DNA of 26,627 nt from DATKCA01 sp035544675 (GCA_035544675.1 DATKCA010000229.1:1-26627), one strand, 5' to 3'. Counted from the stretch's first letter, positions 1 to 8,036 are shown. Numbers and translations are program-made. Notes: a model not told the origin generated them from the letters alone.

Positions 1-56
1 GTGGCGGCGGAAGCGGAGGAGGTGAGCAGGAGAAGGGTCAGGAAAAAGCGCGGCAT
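1..56 (-). CDS. Start of an exported protein, truncated by window edge
   Basis: Only the first 18 codons are inside the window. They read Met-Pro-Arg followed by a run of Phe, Leu and Thr and then Ser/Ala-rich residues ending near SASAA, which is a typical Sec signal peptide with a signal peptidase I-like end. The ATG lies 28 bases downstream of the VanZ-like stop codon on the same strand, so the two are probably co-transcribed. A GAGG is 10 bases upstream of the ATG and lies inside the inverted repeat at 59-88. Function cannot be read from this fragment. Confidence 0.6.
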   Translation of the reverse strand, partial: MPRFFLTLLLLTSSASAA

Positions 57-58
57 GG

Positions 59-88
59 TTAAGGAACCTCTGCACAAAGGTTCCTTAA
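59..88. other. Perfect 11-bp inverted repeat between VanZ-like gene and next start
   Basis: TTAAGGAACCT at 59-69 is the exact reverse complement of 78-88, with an 8-base loop. It covers the VanZ-like stop codon and ends two bases before the next minus-strand ATG. There is no U-tract, so an intrinsic terminator is doubtful. The likely ribosome site of the downstream gene (GAGG on the minus strand) falls in the stem and loop edge, so it could mask translation initiation or attenuate read-through; this role is inference. Confidence 0.5.
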
Positions 89-495
89 GGATAGCGCCGC
101 TTTCTGAGGGACACCACCATCTGCGCCACGCTCGCTGCCGCGGTGTCGAGCACAACGTCCAGCACGTGGCCGCTGCGCGAGGCGGTCCATGACTGCCGGA
201 CCTCGTCGATGACTGCGACGACCACGGCCAGGATCACCGCCAGCAAGCGGCGGCGTCCGCCCAGGGCCCGCGAGTTCAGGAGGCTGAGAATCGCGTAGGC
301 GACCACGTGCAAGAGCTTGCGCATCCCGAAGTTCAACGCCTCGAAGACTTCCGGCGCCAGGGGAGGGAGGATGAGGCGCAGCAGCGAGCCGCTGCTCTGG
401 CTCGACCCGCCGCTCCCCGACAGGATGAGGATCATGGCCGCCCAGACCACCGCGGGCAGCCACAGCCTGAACCGCTCCGCTCGCGTTATTTGCAT
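85..495 (-). CDS. VanZ-like family membrane protein
   Basis: 136 residues from the start chosen here (MQITRAERF). The family pattern is visible: an N-terminal hydrophobic segment (WLPAVVWAAMILILS), then RKLLHVVAYAILS, a third hydrophobic stretch AVILAVVVAVIDE with the conserved DE, and a C-terminal DVVLDTAAAS segment. VanZ-like proteins are small integral membrane proteins; VanZ itself gives low-level teicoplanin resistance, but most family members have no assigned role. An upstream in-frame ATG at 522 would add nine residues but overlaps the start of the divergent FHA gene, so 495 is preferred. The stop codon is embedded in the inverted repeat at 59-88. Confidence 0.8.
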   Translation of the reverse strand: MQITRAERFRLWLPAVVWAAMILILSGSGGSSQSSGSLLRLILPPLAPEVFEALNFGMRKLLHVVAYAILSLLNSRALGGRRRLLAVILAVVVAVIDEVRQSWTASRSGHVLDVVLDTAAASVAQMVVSLRKRRYP

Positions 496-503
496 CGCCA
501 ATC

Positions 504-509
504 TATAAT
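504..509 (+). promoter_or_regulatory. Perfect -10 hexamer TATAAT of FHA phosphatase gene
   Basis: TATAAT ends 11 bases before the ATG at 521, placing transcription start only about 4-5 bases before the start codon, so the mRNA would be nearly leaderless. No Shine-Dalgarno sequence precedes the ATG, which agrees. No convincing -35 hexamer is seen at the expected spacing. Confidence 0.45.
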
Positions 510-520
510 CCACCGCACAC

Positions 521-2152
521 ATGTCAGAGGCGAATCAGACCGTGAAGTTCACGGTGTTCCAGCCAAACTCCGCGCCGCTGCAGCTCGCGCTGCCGCCGAG
601 CACGATCACGCTGGGCCGGGCTTCCGATTGCACGATTCCGATCCGCGACAAGTTCCTCTCCCGCCGTCACGCCGAGATCAACTTCGACGACGGGATGTGG
701 ATCGTAAAGGATTGTGGCAGCGTCAACGGCACCCTTCTCAACGGCAACCGGCTCCTGGCGCCGGCCACGCTCAAGCCGGGCGACCGGATCATCCTCGGCG
801 ACAGCGAGGTCGTGTTCGAGTCCGCGGATGCCGAGCCGATCTCGCAACTGATTCAGCTCGACAGCGATTCGCACTCCAGGAACCTGGCCATCCCGCTGCA
901 GAAGGCGATCCAGGAGGACCGCGGCCGCGACCGCGCCAGCGTCATCACGGCGCTGGCCCTGGAGTTCATCGAAGACCGGCCCATGACCGAGCTGTTCGAC
1001 TTCATCCTGGAGCGAGTCCTCGGCGTGATGCGGCCGTCGCGCGCCGCGCTGGCCCTGCTGAATCCCGACGGGAAGACATTCGGCATCGTGCGCGTCCGGC
1101 GCAGCGACTCGGCGGAGTCGACCGAGCTCGCCATCAGTCGCACGCTGCTCTCGGAAGTCATCGAGGAGCGGAAGGTCATCTCGTTCGTCGACAATTCTCA
1201 GAACGACAAGCTGGCGCGGGCCGAGTCGATCGTGCGGCAGCAGATCCGATCCGCCGTCTGCGCGCCGCTCGTCGTCGGCGATGCCGTCCTGGGCGTTCTC
1301 TACATCGACTACCTGGCCACGCGCGGCACGGTGACGGAGGAGGACCTCCGCCTCCTCGCTCAGATCTCGCGTTTCGCGGCCGTCAAGCTCGAGACTACGC
1401 GCCTTCGCGACGAAGCGATCGCCAAGGCCAAGATGGAGGACGAGCTTCGGACGGCTTACACGATTCAGAAGCGGCTGCTTCCGCGCGAGCTGCCCGAGAT
1501 CGACGGATACGTGTTCGCCGGCAACAACAAGCCGTGCAAGACCGTCAGCGGCGACTACTACGACGTACTGGTCCGTCCGAACGGCCGGATCTACTTCATC
1601 ATCGCCGACGTGAGCGGGAAGGGCATCACGGCCGCCCTGGTCATGTCGGGGCTGGCCACGGCGTTCAGCATCTTCGCGCGATACGACCCCGCCCCGGCCG
1701 ACCTGCTGCGCGAGCTGAACCTCACGCTGACTCCGAAGACGTCACCGAGCAAGTTCGCGACGGTCGTCGTGGGCGTTCTCGACCCCTCGATGGGGACGAT
1801 CGACTTCGCGAATGCCGGCCATGTGCCGCCGCTCGTCGTCACGGCGCGGGGAGTGCACCGCCTGGAGATGACCGACATCGTGGTCGGCCTGTTCGAGAAC
1901 GCCTCGTACAGGAACCAGTTCGTGCGTCTCGAGTCCGGCGACTCGCTCGTGCTCTTCACGGACGGCGTCACCGAAGCGGAGAACGAGGGCGAAGAGCAGC
2001 TCGGCCTCGAGGCGGTGGCCGATCTGCTGGCCACCCATCACCGCCGCACCGCCAACTCGATCCTCAACATGATCGACGTCCGCGTCCAGGAATTCTGCGG
2101 CGCTGCCAACCTCGGCGACGACGTGACCATGCTCGCCATCAGCAGGACCTGA
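521..2152 (+). CDS. FHA-GAF-PP2C (SpoIIE/RsbU-type) serine/threonine phosphatase
   Basis: 543 residues, cytoplasmic, no signal or membrane segment. Residues about 10-100 form an FHA phosphothreonine-binding domain with LGR at 31-33, LSRRHAE at 46-52 and SVNGT at 67-71. Residues about 140-295 look like a GAF sensor domain. A short helical linker (about 290-315) follows with the EDELRTAYTIQKRLLP signature that opens RsbU-type catalytic domains. The catalytic PP2C/SpoIIE domain (about 320-543) keeps the metal-binding acidic residues in GDYYD (344-348), DVSGKG (363-368) and the terminal GDDVTM. Such proteins dephosphorylate anti-sigma antagonists or other phosphoproteins, with the FHA domain bringing in a phosphorylated kinase partner. 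No kinase or anti-sigma factor is adjacent, so its target is unknown. Its stop lies 15 bases from the convergent cytochrome gene. Confidence 0.92.
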   Translation: MSEANQTVKFTVFQPNSAPLQLALPPSTITLGRASDCTIPIRDKFLSRRHAEINFDDGMWIVKDCGSVNGTLLNGNRLLAPATLKPGDRIILGDSEVVFESADAEPISQLIQLDSDSHSRNLAIPLQKAIQEDRGRDRASVITALALEFIEDRPMTELFDFILERVLGVMRPSRAALALLNPDGKTFGIVRVRRSDSAESTELAISRTLLSEVIEERKVISFVDNSQNDKLARAESIVRQQIRSAVCAPLVVGDAVLGVLYIDYLATRGTVTEEDLRLLAQISRFAAVKLETTRLRDEAIAKAKMEDELRTAYTIQKRLLPRELPEIDGYVFAGNNKPCKTVSGDYYDVLVRPNGRIYFIIADVSGKGITAALVMSGLATAFSIFARYDPAPADLLRELNLTLTPKTSPSKFATVVVGVLDPSMGTIDFANAGHVPPLVVTARGVHRLEMTDIVVGLFENASYRNQFVRLESGDSLVLFTDGVTEAENEGEEQLGLEAVADLLATHHRRTANSILNMIDVRVQEFCGAANLGDDVTMLAISRT

Positions 2153-2167
2153 TTCACCACACTAGCG

Positions 2168-3676
2168 TCACATCGACGCGCCGGTGTGGCACTCCGTGCA
2201 GGTCATCTCCCTCATATCGCCCAGGTCGATCGGGTGCTGGAACTCGTTGGTGGGGACCTCCACCATCACCACCCCCGCCTCGGCCTGGCCGATCACGCTG
2301 TGGCAGATCTGGCAGTCCTTGGTGATGACCTTGCCGTCTGCGCTCTTGTGCTGGTCGGTGTGGCAGCGGAAGCAACCGGGCGAGTAGAAGTGGCCGACGT
2401 TGTTCGGATGCGTCCTCCAGTCGACTTTCATCTCCGGGAAACGGGTGGTCTTGAACGAGCTCTGCAGCTCGATCACGGCGCGGTCGATCTCGTTCTTGCG
2501 CGTCTGATAGATCTCCGGGTAACTCTCCTGATAGTACCTGTTGATGTCCTCGGCGATGGTCCGGACGGCCTGGTCCGTCGACTCGTACTCCTTCGTCATC
2601 GTCGCGACGGCCTGCTGCTTGATGAAGGGGAGGGTGCGGTTGATGCGGTTGCCGAGCAGCAGCATGTCCACGGCGCGGTCGGGCGGCTCGTAGATGTGGG
2701 CGGGGCGGTTGTGGCAGTCGACGCAGTCCATGAGGCGCTTGGGCGCCGCGGCGATCTGCTCGGCGGTCATGGTTGCGCCTTCCATCGTGTACTCCACGGT
2801 CCGGCCGGTGCTGCGGTCGCGCATGCGTACCCATTCGATGTTCTGCCGTTGCCTGTCCGAGGCGACGTACGTGATCTCATTGGAGATGTTCATGTGCCAG
2901 TGGATGCCGGCGGTGAGGCCGCCGCTGGGGCTGCCGCCTCCGGTCTTGATGAGCAGCCTGGTCTCGCGCGGGGTGTTCGTCTCGTCGTAGCCGAAGTGGT
3001 TGAACACCTTGAGTTGCGCGCCCCAGAACTTCTCAGGCCAGTGACACTGCTCGCACGTCTGCTGGGCCGGGCGGAGGTTCTCGACCGGTGTGGGGATCGG
3101 TTTCGGATACTTTTCCGCGACGGTGGCATAGACCTGATACGCGCCGGACAGCTTCGACTTCACGAACCACGTGGCGCCGGAGCCGATGTGGCAGTTCACG
3201 CAGCCCACGCGCGCGTGCGGCGACGCGCTGTAGGCGGTGTATTGGGGGTGCATGATCTGGTGGCACATCGTTCCGCAGAACGCGTCGGAGTCGGTGTAGT
3301 GGTAGGCCTTGTAGCTGCCCACGATGCTGACCATCACGAAGACCGTCAGCGCGATGGCCGTGACCATGAAGATCCTGCGCGTCTTCGGATTGTTCAGGTC
3401 GATGGCGGGATAGCGGGGGATGTCGTCCGGAGCATGGCGGCGCCGTCGCCGGCGCTCGATGAGAACGCCGGCGAGGAAGACCAGGAGGCCGAACACCATG
3501 ACGCCGGGGACGAGCACGTAGGCCATCACCCCGACGTAAGGGTTGACGTGCTCCGAGCCGATGTCCGCGAGCACGAGGAAGGCGATGTTGATCGCCGCGA
3601 TCACGGCGATGGTCAATCCGAGAAAACTGATCCAGTTCCGGGCCAGGCTGGCGGTCTTCTTCACTTCATCACTCAT
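2168..3676 (-). CDS. ImcH-like NapC/NirT-family seven-heme membrane cytochrome c
   Basis: 502 residues. Three hydrophobic segments are seen (about 15-37, 48-73 and 102-121), followed by a periplasmic part. Heme c motifs: an unusual CX3CH (CGTMCH, 134-139), then CXXCH at 159, 208, 318, 435, 455 and 493, giving seven. Family knowledge: NapC/NirT/CymA proteins take electrons from menaquinol and pass them to periplasmic acceptors; three membrane helices plus seven hemes is the described architecture of Geobacter ImcH, which serves high-potential extracellular electron acceptors. It overlaps the preceding cytochrome gene by ATGA, so the two are translationally coupled and probably act at the same quinone pool. 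The terminal acceptor is not encoded in the window. ImcH equivalence is inference; the NapC/NirT multiheme assignment is firm. Confidence 0.88.
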   Translation of the reverse strand: MSDEVKKTASLARNWISFLGLTIAVIAAINIAFLVLADIGSEHVNPYVGVMAYVLVPGVMVFGLLVFLAGVLIERRRRRRHAPDDIPRYPAIDLNNPKTRRIFMVTAIALTVFVMVSIVGSYKAYHYTDSDAFCGTMCHQIMHPQYTAYSASPHARVGCVNCHIGSGATWFVKSKLSGAYQVYATVAEKYPKPIPTPVENLRPAQQTCEQCHWPEKFWGAQLKVFNHFGYDETNTPRETRLLIKTGGGSPSGGLTAGIHWHMNISNEITYVASDRQRQNIEWVRMRDRSTGRTVEYTMEGATMTAEQIAAAPKRLMDCVDCHNRPAHIYEPPDRAVDMLLLGNRINRTLPFIKQQAVATMTKEYESTDQAVRTIAEDINRYYQESYPEIYQTRKNEIDRAVIELQSSFKTTRFPEMKVDWRTHPNNVGHFYSPGCFRCHTDQHKSADGKVITKDCQICHSVIGQAEAGVVMVEVPTNEFQHPIDLGDMREMTCTECHTGASM

Positions 3677-5631
3677 CCCTGCTCCTGCGATGACTCATCG
3701 CTCTCCCGAGCCTTCAGCTCGCGGTAGTGCTCCTCGTGCTCGTGCCTGTACTGCTCTTCCGACATCTTGCCGTCATACCACGCCCAGTTGATCGGATAGA
3801 CATCGGGGTCGAAGATCACGGCGTAGAGATGCCAGATGATAATGGCCAGCGTGGCCAGGATGGCCTCGTAGTAGTGAACGAGCAGGGCCACGTCGACCGC
3901 CCAGCGCGGCAGGTGCAGCCACGAGGTGACCTGGACCTCGAACCACAGCATCAGCCCGGTCACGCCCATCACGATCGTGCCCCAGATCAGCGCCCAGTAC
4001 TCGGCCTTCTCCGCGTATGTGAAGCGGCCCATCCTGGGGTGCTCGCGGGAGAGACCGAGGTTGTAGCGCATCACGCCGATCACGTCCCGGACGTCCTTGA
4101 GGCGGAACCAGAAGGCCCGCAGGCCCTGGCGTCCCTCGCGCGTCCCGGTCATATAGATGATGTGGTAGATCCCCAGGGCCATCATCACCACGGCGGCCGC
4201 GCGATGAATGACCCGCCGGACGACTTCGGGCCCGGAGATGAGGGAGAACCATGAGTCCGGCCAGGCCAGCGCGAATCCGGTGATCACCAGGGTGATGAAG
4301 CTCGTCAGCAGGACGAAGTGCTGGATGCGCTGGTTGCGGTTCATCCGCACGATGGTCCGGCGCGGATCGCGCCGCGCCGCGCGCGCCTTGCGCAGCCAGA
4401 TGATGAAGTTGTGCAGCGCCATCCCGCCCACCGTGGCCAGGATCAGCGGGACGTAGATCCAGCTCACCCAGCGCAGCACGTGGTCGCTCAGGGCCCGTTC
4501 CGTCGGGCTTCCATCCGGAGCGGGCGACTCCCCGAGGTGGATGCGGCCCTGCGCGAACCTCGCGCCGGCGCCGGGATGGCACGTGCCGCACGTCTTCGGC
4601 AGGTTGGCCAGATGGATCATCGACTGCGGGTCGCTCTGCGGAAGGATGTTGTGCACCCCGTGGCAGCTGGCGCAGTTGGCCGCCTCCGCCGATCCCAGCC
4701 TCTTGGCCAGGCCGTGGTAACTCTGCTCGTAGCTCTTCACCCGCTGCGAGGAAATGCCGAACTCCCGTGTGAGCTGAACGTTGCCGTGGCACTGGCCGCA
4801 GGTCGTCCGGGCGATGTTCTGCGCCGCCACGGACGAGGTCGGATCGATGTGCGCCTTGATGAGGTGGATGCCGTGGCAGTCGGTGCACACCGGCGAGCGG
4901 TCACTCCCGCGCGCGATCGCCTTCCCGTGAATCGAGGTCATGAAGACCTTCGACACCTCGCCGTGGCACTTGCCGCAGGTCTCCGGAATGTTGAACTTGA
5001 AGATCGGCGAGTCCGCTTCGTTCGCGCCGAGGATGTCGTGGGAGTTGTGGCAGTCCACACAATCCGCCGCGTTCCCGTTCCCCTCCGCCTTGGCCCGTCC
5101 GTGGACACTCTGCTGATACGAGAACGACGGCTGCGCCGAGATCCCGGACGACTCCATCACGAACTTCTGCCCATGGCACGAGCCGCACGTCTTCGGGATG
5201 CTGTTCGAGTGCGTGGGCGACGCTGGATTGCTGCTGGGGATGATCGTGTGCGCGTTGCCGCCGTGGCAGGAGAGGCACACGGGCGGATTTGTGTTTCCCT
5301 TCACGATCGCTTTGGCGTGGCGGCTTCTGTCGTAGGCCGCGACCTGGTCGGTGTGGCAGCCGGCGCAGTCGACTCTCGCCGGCGCGGGCTGGGGGTGGGG
5401 GTACTCGGTGATGTCGGAGTGGCAGTCCGCGCAGGACAGCGGTCCGTGAGCCGAGGCCGCGTAGCTGGCCCTGTCGACGTGGACGCTGACGGTCCCCTCG
5501 CCCACCTGCTTCACCGCGGACGGATCCTCGTGACAGGCGAGGCACTCGTCATCCGGCATCTGGGCGCCCGCGGACACCGCCGCGAGCACGATGAGCAGGA
5601 CGAAGACCATCTGACGCAGATTGAAACTCAT
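3673..5631 (-). CDS. CbcL-like fusion: 11-heme cytochrome c plus membrane cytochrome b
   Basis: 652 residues from MSFNLRQMVF, chosen because GGGGAGA stands five bases upstream and a signal peptide (VFVLLIVLAAVSAGA) follows directly; an in-frame ATG at 5715 would bury that signal. The periplasmic half carries eleven CXXCH motifs at residues 30, 67, 89, 119, 149, 191, 219, 249, 278, 320 and 348, with a recurring TCGxCHG spacing like cytochrome c3/NrfB-type domains. The C-terminal half has five hydrophobic helices (about 388-412, 437-457, 474-494, 545-566, 581-607) with histidines 438, 476, 490, 586 and 601 as candidate b-heme ligands, resembling FdnI/cytochrome b561. The same c-to-b fusion plan is known in Geobacter CbcL, a quinol oxidase for low-potential acceptors. 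The C-terminus is a charged tail. It overlaps the downstream cytochrome by ATGA. Confidence 0.85.
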   Translation of the reverse strand: MSFNLRQMVFVLLIVLAAVSAGAQMPDDECLACHEDPSAVKQVGEGTVSVHVDRASYAASAHGPLSCADCHSDITEYPHPQPAPARVDCAGCHTDQVAAYDRSRHAKAIVKGNTNPPVCLSCHGGNAHTIIPSSNPASPTHSNSIPKTCGSCHGQKFVMESSGISAQPSFSYQQSVHGRAKAEGNGNAADCVDCHNSHDILGANEADSPIFKFNIPETCGKCHGEVSKVFMTSIHGKAIARGSDRSPVCTDCHGIHLIKAHIDPTSSVAAQNIARTTCGQCHGNVQLTREFGISSQRVKSYEQSYHGLAKRLGSAEAANCASCHGVHNILPQSDPQSMIHLANLPKTCGTCHPGAGARFAQGRIHLGESPAPDGSPTERALSDHVLRWVSWIYVPLILATVGGMALHNFIIWLRKARAARRDPRRTIVRMNRNQRIQHFVLLTSFITLVITGFALAWPDSWFSLISGPEVVRRVIHRAAAVVMMALGIYHIIYMTGTREGRQGLRAFWFRLKDVRDVIGVMRYNLGLSREHPRMGRFTYAEKAEYWALIWGTIVMGVTGLMLWFEVQVTSWLHLPRWAVDVALLVHYYEAILATLAIIIWHLYAVIFDPDVYPINWAWYDGKMSEEQYRHEHEEHYRELKARESDESSQEQG

Positions 5632-5701
5632 TGTTTCTCCCCAGCCTTCAAAGTAACCGGCCGGTTGCACGACAGGCGATGTTGCCAGACACGGGTGTGG
5701 T

Positions 5702-5715
5702 GTGTTGGGTGTCAC
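5702..5715. promoter_or_regulatory. Weak CRP/FNR-like palindrome before cytochrome pair
   Basis: GTGTTGGGTGTCAC matches GTGA-N6-TCAC at seven of eight fixed bases and, like the better sites at 9307 and 13275, is followed on its right by RTGG. It is 71 bases upstream of the CbcL-like ATG, close to the distance of the other sites from their genes. The rest of the 127-base gap between the CbcL-like start and the AhbD-like stop (5632-5758) shows no gene and no clear terminator. Confidence 0.3.
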
Positions 5716-5758
5716 GTGGAGCGCGTTTTTTCGTGCTCCCGCGGCCCGCGGCCCGAAA

Positions 5759-6913
5759 CTACGCCACCGCCATCGCCGGCTGATACGTGCAGATCGGGTC
5801 GGACTCGAATGCGTCGCCGGTCATCGACCAGGCCCGCGAGCGCGATCCGCCGCACAGCTCGCGGAACTCGCAGACGCCGCACTTGCCCTTGAGGTTCGCG
5901 CTGTCGCGAAGCTTGAGAAAAAGGTCGCTCTGGCGGTAGATGTCGACGAGCGACTCCTTCTTCACGTTCCCTGCTTTCAGGGGGAGGAACCCGCTTGGAA
6001 AGACGTCGCCGATGTGGGAGATGAACACGAAGCCCTTGGCCTCGTTCACGCCTTTGGGGGCTCGCGTGATCGCGCCGCTCTGCGGCTGCACGCCGAGGGG
6101 CATGTGGCCCATGAAGAGGGTGGAGGGATCGATGAGGCCGGTGCGTGGATCGATCATCTCGTCGGTGCTCTTGCCCTTCTCGGCCATCATCTGCTGTAGC
6201 ACGAACCTGCGGTAATGCATCGCCTCGGTCGTGCGGATGTTGAACGGGACGCGCTTCGAGATCGCGTAGAGATCGCCGAACAGTGTCTCCACTTCCGTGG
6301 CGTCGATCATGTCGGCCGATTTCGCGCGCCCGGTGGGCACCAGGAAGAACACGCTCCACATCACGATGTTCGCATACTGGGCGAGCAGTTGGGCCAGGCG
6401 GGGCATGTCCGCGGCGGTGCGCTTGGAAACCGTGGAGTTGATCTGCACGGGGATGCCGGCGTCGCGGGCGGCCTCGATGGCCCGGATGGTGATGTCGAAC
6501 GAGCCGGGGACGCGGCGGAAGTCGTCGTGGGTCTCGCGCTCGAAGTGATCGAGCGAGATGGCCAGCCTGGCCACGCCATGCTCTTTCATCTTCGTGATCG
6601 CCGCGGGCGTGAGCAGCGGAGTGGCGCTCGGTGTGACCGAGGGCTCGAGGCCGATGGTCTTCGCATACGCGATCATCTCGTAGAGGTCGTCGCGCTTGAG
6701 GGGGTCGCCTCCGGTGATGACGAAGACGCGCGGCTGGAGCTCGGCGATCTGGTCCAGCAGGCGGCAGCCGTCGGCGGTGGACAGCTCGAAGTTGCTGCGC
6801 TTCGACTGCGCCGCGGCGCGGCAGTGCACGCAGGCCAGGTCGCAGGCGCGCGTCATCTCCCAGATGACGACGAACGGGTTCACGTTGAAGTCGATCTTGT
6901 TCGGGTCGTGCAT
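5759..6913 (-). CDS. ahbD: AhbD-like radical SAM/SPASM protein (probable heme synthase)
   Basis: 384 residues. The radical SAM cluster motif CX3CX2C is CDLACVHC (C24, C28, C31), followed by the GGDP motif (FVITGGDPLKR) and a SLDHF segment typical of the family. The C-terminal SPASM region carries C345, C348, C354 and C375 for an auxiliary iron-sulfur cluster. In the siroheme-dependent pathway AhbD oxidatively decarboxylates the two propionates of iron-coproporphyrin III to give heme b. The assignment rests mainly on position: it starts two bases after the AhbAB stop and follows ahbC in one operon. The WEMTRACDLAC opening and the MWSVFFLVPTGR segment also resemble the broader TIGR04053-type radical SAM family, whose role is less certain, so the exact reaction is inference. 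No NirS or other d1 protein is in the window. Confidence 0.65.
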   Translation of the reverse strand: MHDPNKIDFNVNPFVVIWEMTRACDLACVHCRAAAQSKRSNFELSTADGCRLLDQIAELQPRVFVITGGDPLKRDDLYEMIAYAKTIGLEPSVTPSATPLLTPAAITKMKEHGVARLAISLDHFERETHDDFRRVPGSFDITIRAIEAARDAGIPVQINSTVSKRTAADMPRLAQLLAQYANIVMWSVFFLVPTGRAKSADMIDATEVETLFGDLYAISKRVPFNIRTTEAMHYRRFVLQQMMAEKGKSTDEMIDPRTGLIDPSTLFMGHMPLGVQPQSGAITRAPKGVNEAKGFVFISHIGDVFPSGFLPLKAGNVKKESLVDIYRQSDLFLKLRDSANLKGKCGVCEFRELCGGSRSRAWSMTGDAFESDPICTYQPAMAVA

Positions 6914-6914
6914 G

Positions 6915-8036
6915 TCACACCACTCCGTTCATTCGTGCCCAGTTGCGGTACGCGATGGGTGAGATCTCCGACGGCTTGATCTCGGCGCGGCCGCCCCAGT
7001 AGACGTGCGTGTAGTTGCAGCCGATGCCGCTGTCGACCAGGTACCGGTCGATCGCGGCCTTGTGCGCGAGGACCTCGTCCTTCGTCTCACCGTGCGCGAC
7101 GGCCATGATGTTGACGTTGTCGAGCTCCGGCCCGGCATCGCGCCAGTAGCAGTGGGTGAGGATGGCGAAGCGGCCGATCTCACGGCCCGCTTCGATCTCG
7201 CGGCCCTTCGGCACCGCCCAGTGAAACAGGCCGTTGAAGCTGGAGAGGCGCTCGTTCGCGTCGCCGACCGGCTTGGTGTGCTCGAGGAACGTGGAGAACC
7301 TGCCGATCACGCCGCGGCGGTCCAGACTCTCCGCCACCTCCAGGAAGCTTTCCGGATCGATCCCGGCCTCCAGAGCGCGCCGCTCCCAGAGTCCGTGTCC
7401 GACTTCGTCGACTTCCAGGTCGCGCTTCAGCTCCACGAGCACCCGCCAGTCTCGTTCGTCGAGGTCGACGATGGCCGGGACCATGTCCATGGCCGGCTGG
7501 TCCGCCTTCTCGCCGATGCGCATCCCTTTTCTGCGCATGTGGCCGACGCCGAGGACGAAGGCGCGGAGGGCGGGCATGATGCGGTACTTCTCGGCGCCGA
7601 TCTGCTTGCGCAGAAACTCGCAGTGTTTCTCGATCGAGAAACCGGTCGGGACCTTCAGCGTGGTCCAGAGCGGCCAGGCCGTGCTGCCGAATTCGGAGTT
7701 GCGGATGACGACGTGGCCGGAGAAGGGATCGCGCTTCGAAAGGAAGTCGAATGCGCCGTCCAGTCGCTCGGCGCCGATCTTCCACGCCACCAGCGCGCCC
7801 TGCGCGAGGTTCGTGGCCAGCAGCGTCTGGCGGACGCGGCGCACGACGCCGGCGCGCAGCATCGCCTGGATGCGCTCCACCACGATCGGGCCGTCGATGC
7901 CGGAGCGGTGTGCGATCTCGAAGACCGGATCGCGGACGAAGCCTTTGATCTGGTCTTCCGAGACCTCCAGGATGGCGCGGTTGACCGGGTCTTTCGGCGA
8001 GGTGGGGATGGCCACTTCGACGTCCAGTGTGGTCAT
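6915..8036 (-). CDS. ahbAB: Fused siroheme decarboxylase AhbA-AhbB (Lrp/AsnC-like, two domains)
   Basis: 373 residues. Two tandem Lrp/AsnC-like units, each a winged helix followed by an AsnC ligand fold: about 15-180 and about 190-373. Family knowledge: AhbA and AhbB (or NirD/L/G/H) form the siroheme decarboxylase that removes the C12 and C18 acetate carboxyls to make 12,18-didecarboxysiroheme; they are usually separate proteins, and fusions occur as NirDL. The C-terminal unit has THCYWR, matching the conserved HCY region, and a VNIMAVAHG strand. The N-terminal unit has IRNSEFGSTAWPLWTTL where HNY would be expected, so its histidine seems lost. The start is the ATG that overlaps the ahbC stop as ATGA; upstream in-frame codons lie within ahbC and are not used. 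Not a transcription regulator despite the fold, judging from context. Confidence 0.82.
   Translation of the reverse strand: MTTLDVEVAIPTSPKDPVNRAILEVSEDQIKGFVRDPVFEIAHRSGIDGPIVVERIQAMLRAGVVRRVRQTLLATNLAQGALVAWKIGAERLDGAFDFLSKRDPFSGHVVIRNSEFGSTAWPLWTTLKVPTGFSIEKHCEFLRKQIGAEKYRIMPALRAFVLGVGHMRRKGMRIGEKADQPAMDMVPAIVDLDERDWRVLVELKRDLEVDEVGHGLWERRALEAGIDPESFLEVAESLDRRGVIGRFSTFLEHTKPVGDANERLSSFNGLFHWAVPKGREIEAGREIGRFAILTHCYWRDAGPELDNVNIMAVAHGETKDEVLAHKAAIDRYLVDSGIGCNYTHVYWGGRAEIKPSEISPIAYRNWARMNGVV

Noticed and set aside
307..2325. Plus-strand open frame across the FHA gene in another frame
   Set aside because: Composition is Arg/Pro/Ala-rich with no domain; the overlapping frame has full FHA, GAF and PP2C motifs.
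5632..5715. Longer start of the CbcL-like protein at 5715
   Set aside because: It would place 28 non-signal residues before a clear signal peptide; the ATG at 5631 has a good ribosome site.
5718..5738. Terminator hairpin (GAGCGCG-T6-CGTGCTC)
   Set aside because: The T-run is in the loop rather than after the stem and one pair is mismatched; too weak to call.
6915..8036. Lrp/AsnC transcription regulator
   Set aside because: The fold matches, but the tandem duplication, HCY motif and position between two tetrapyrrole radical SAM genes point to siroheme decarboxylase.
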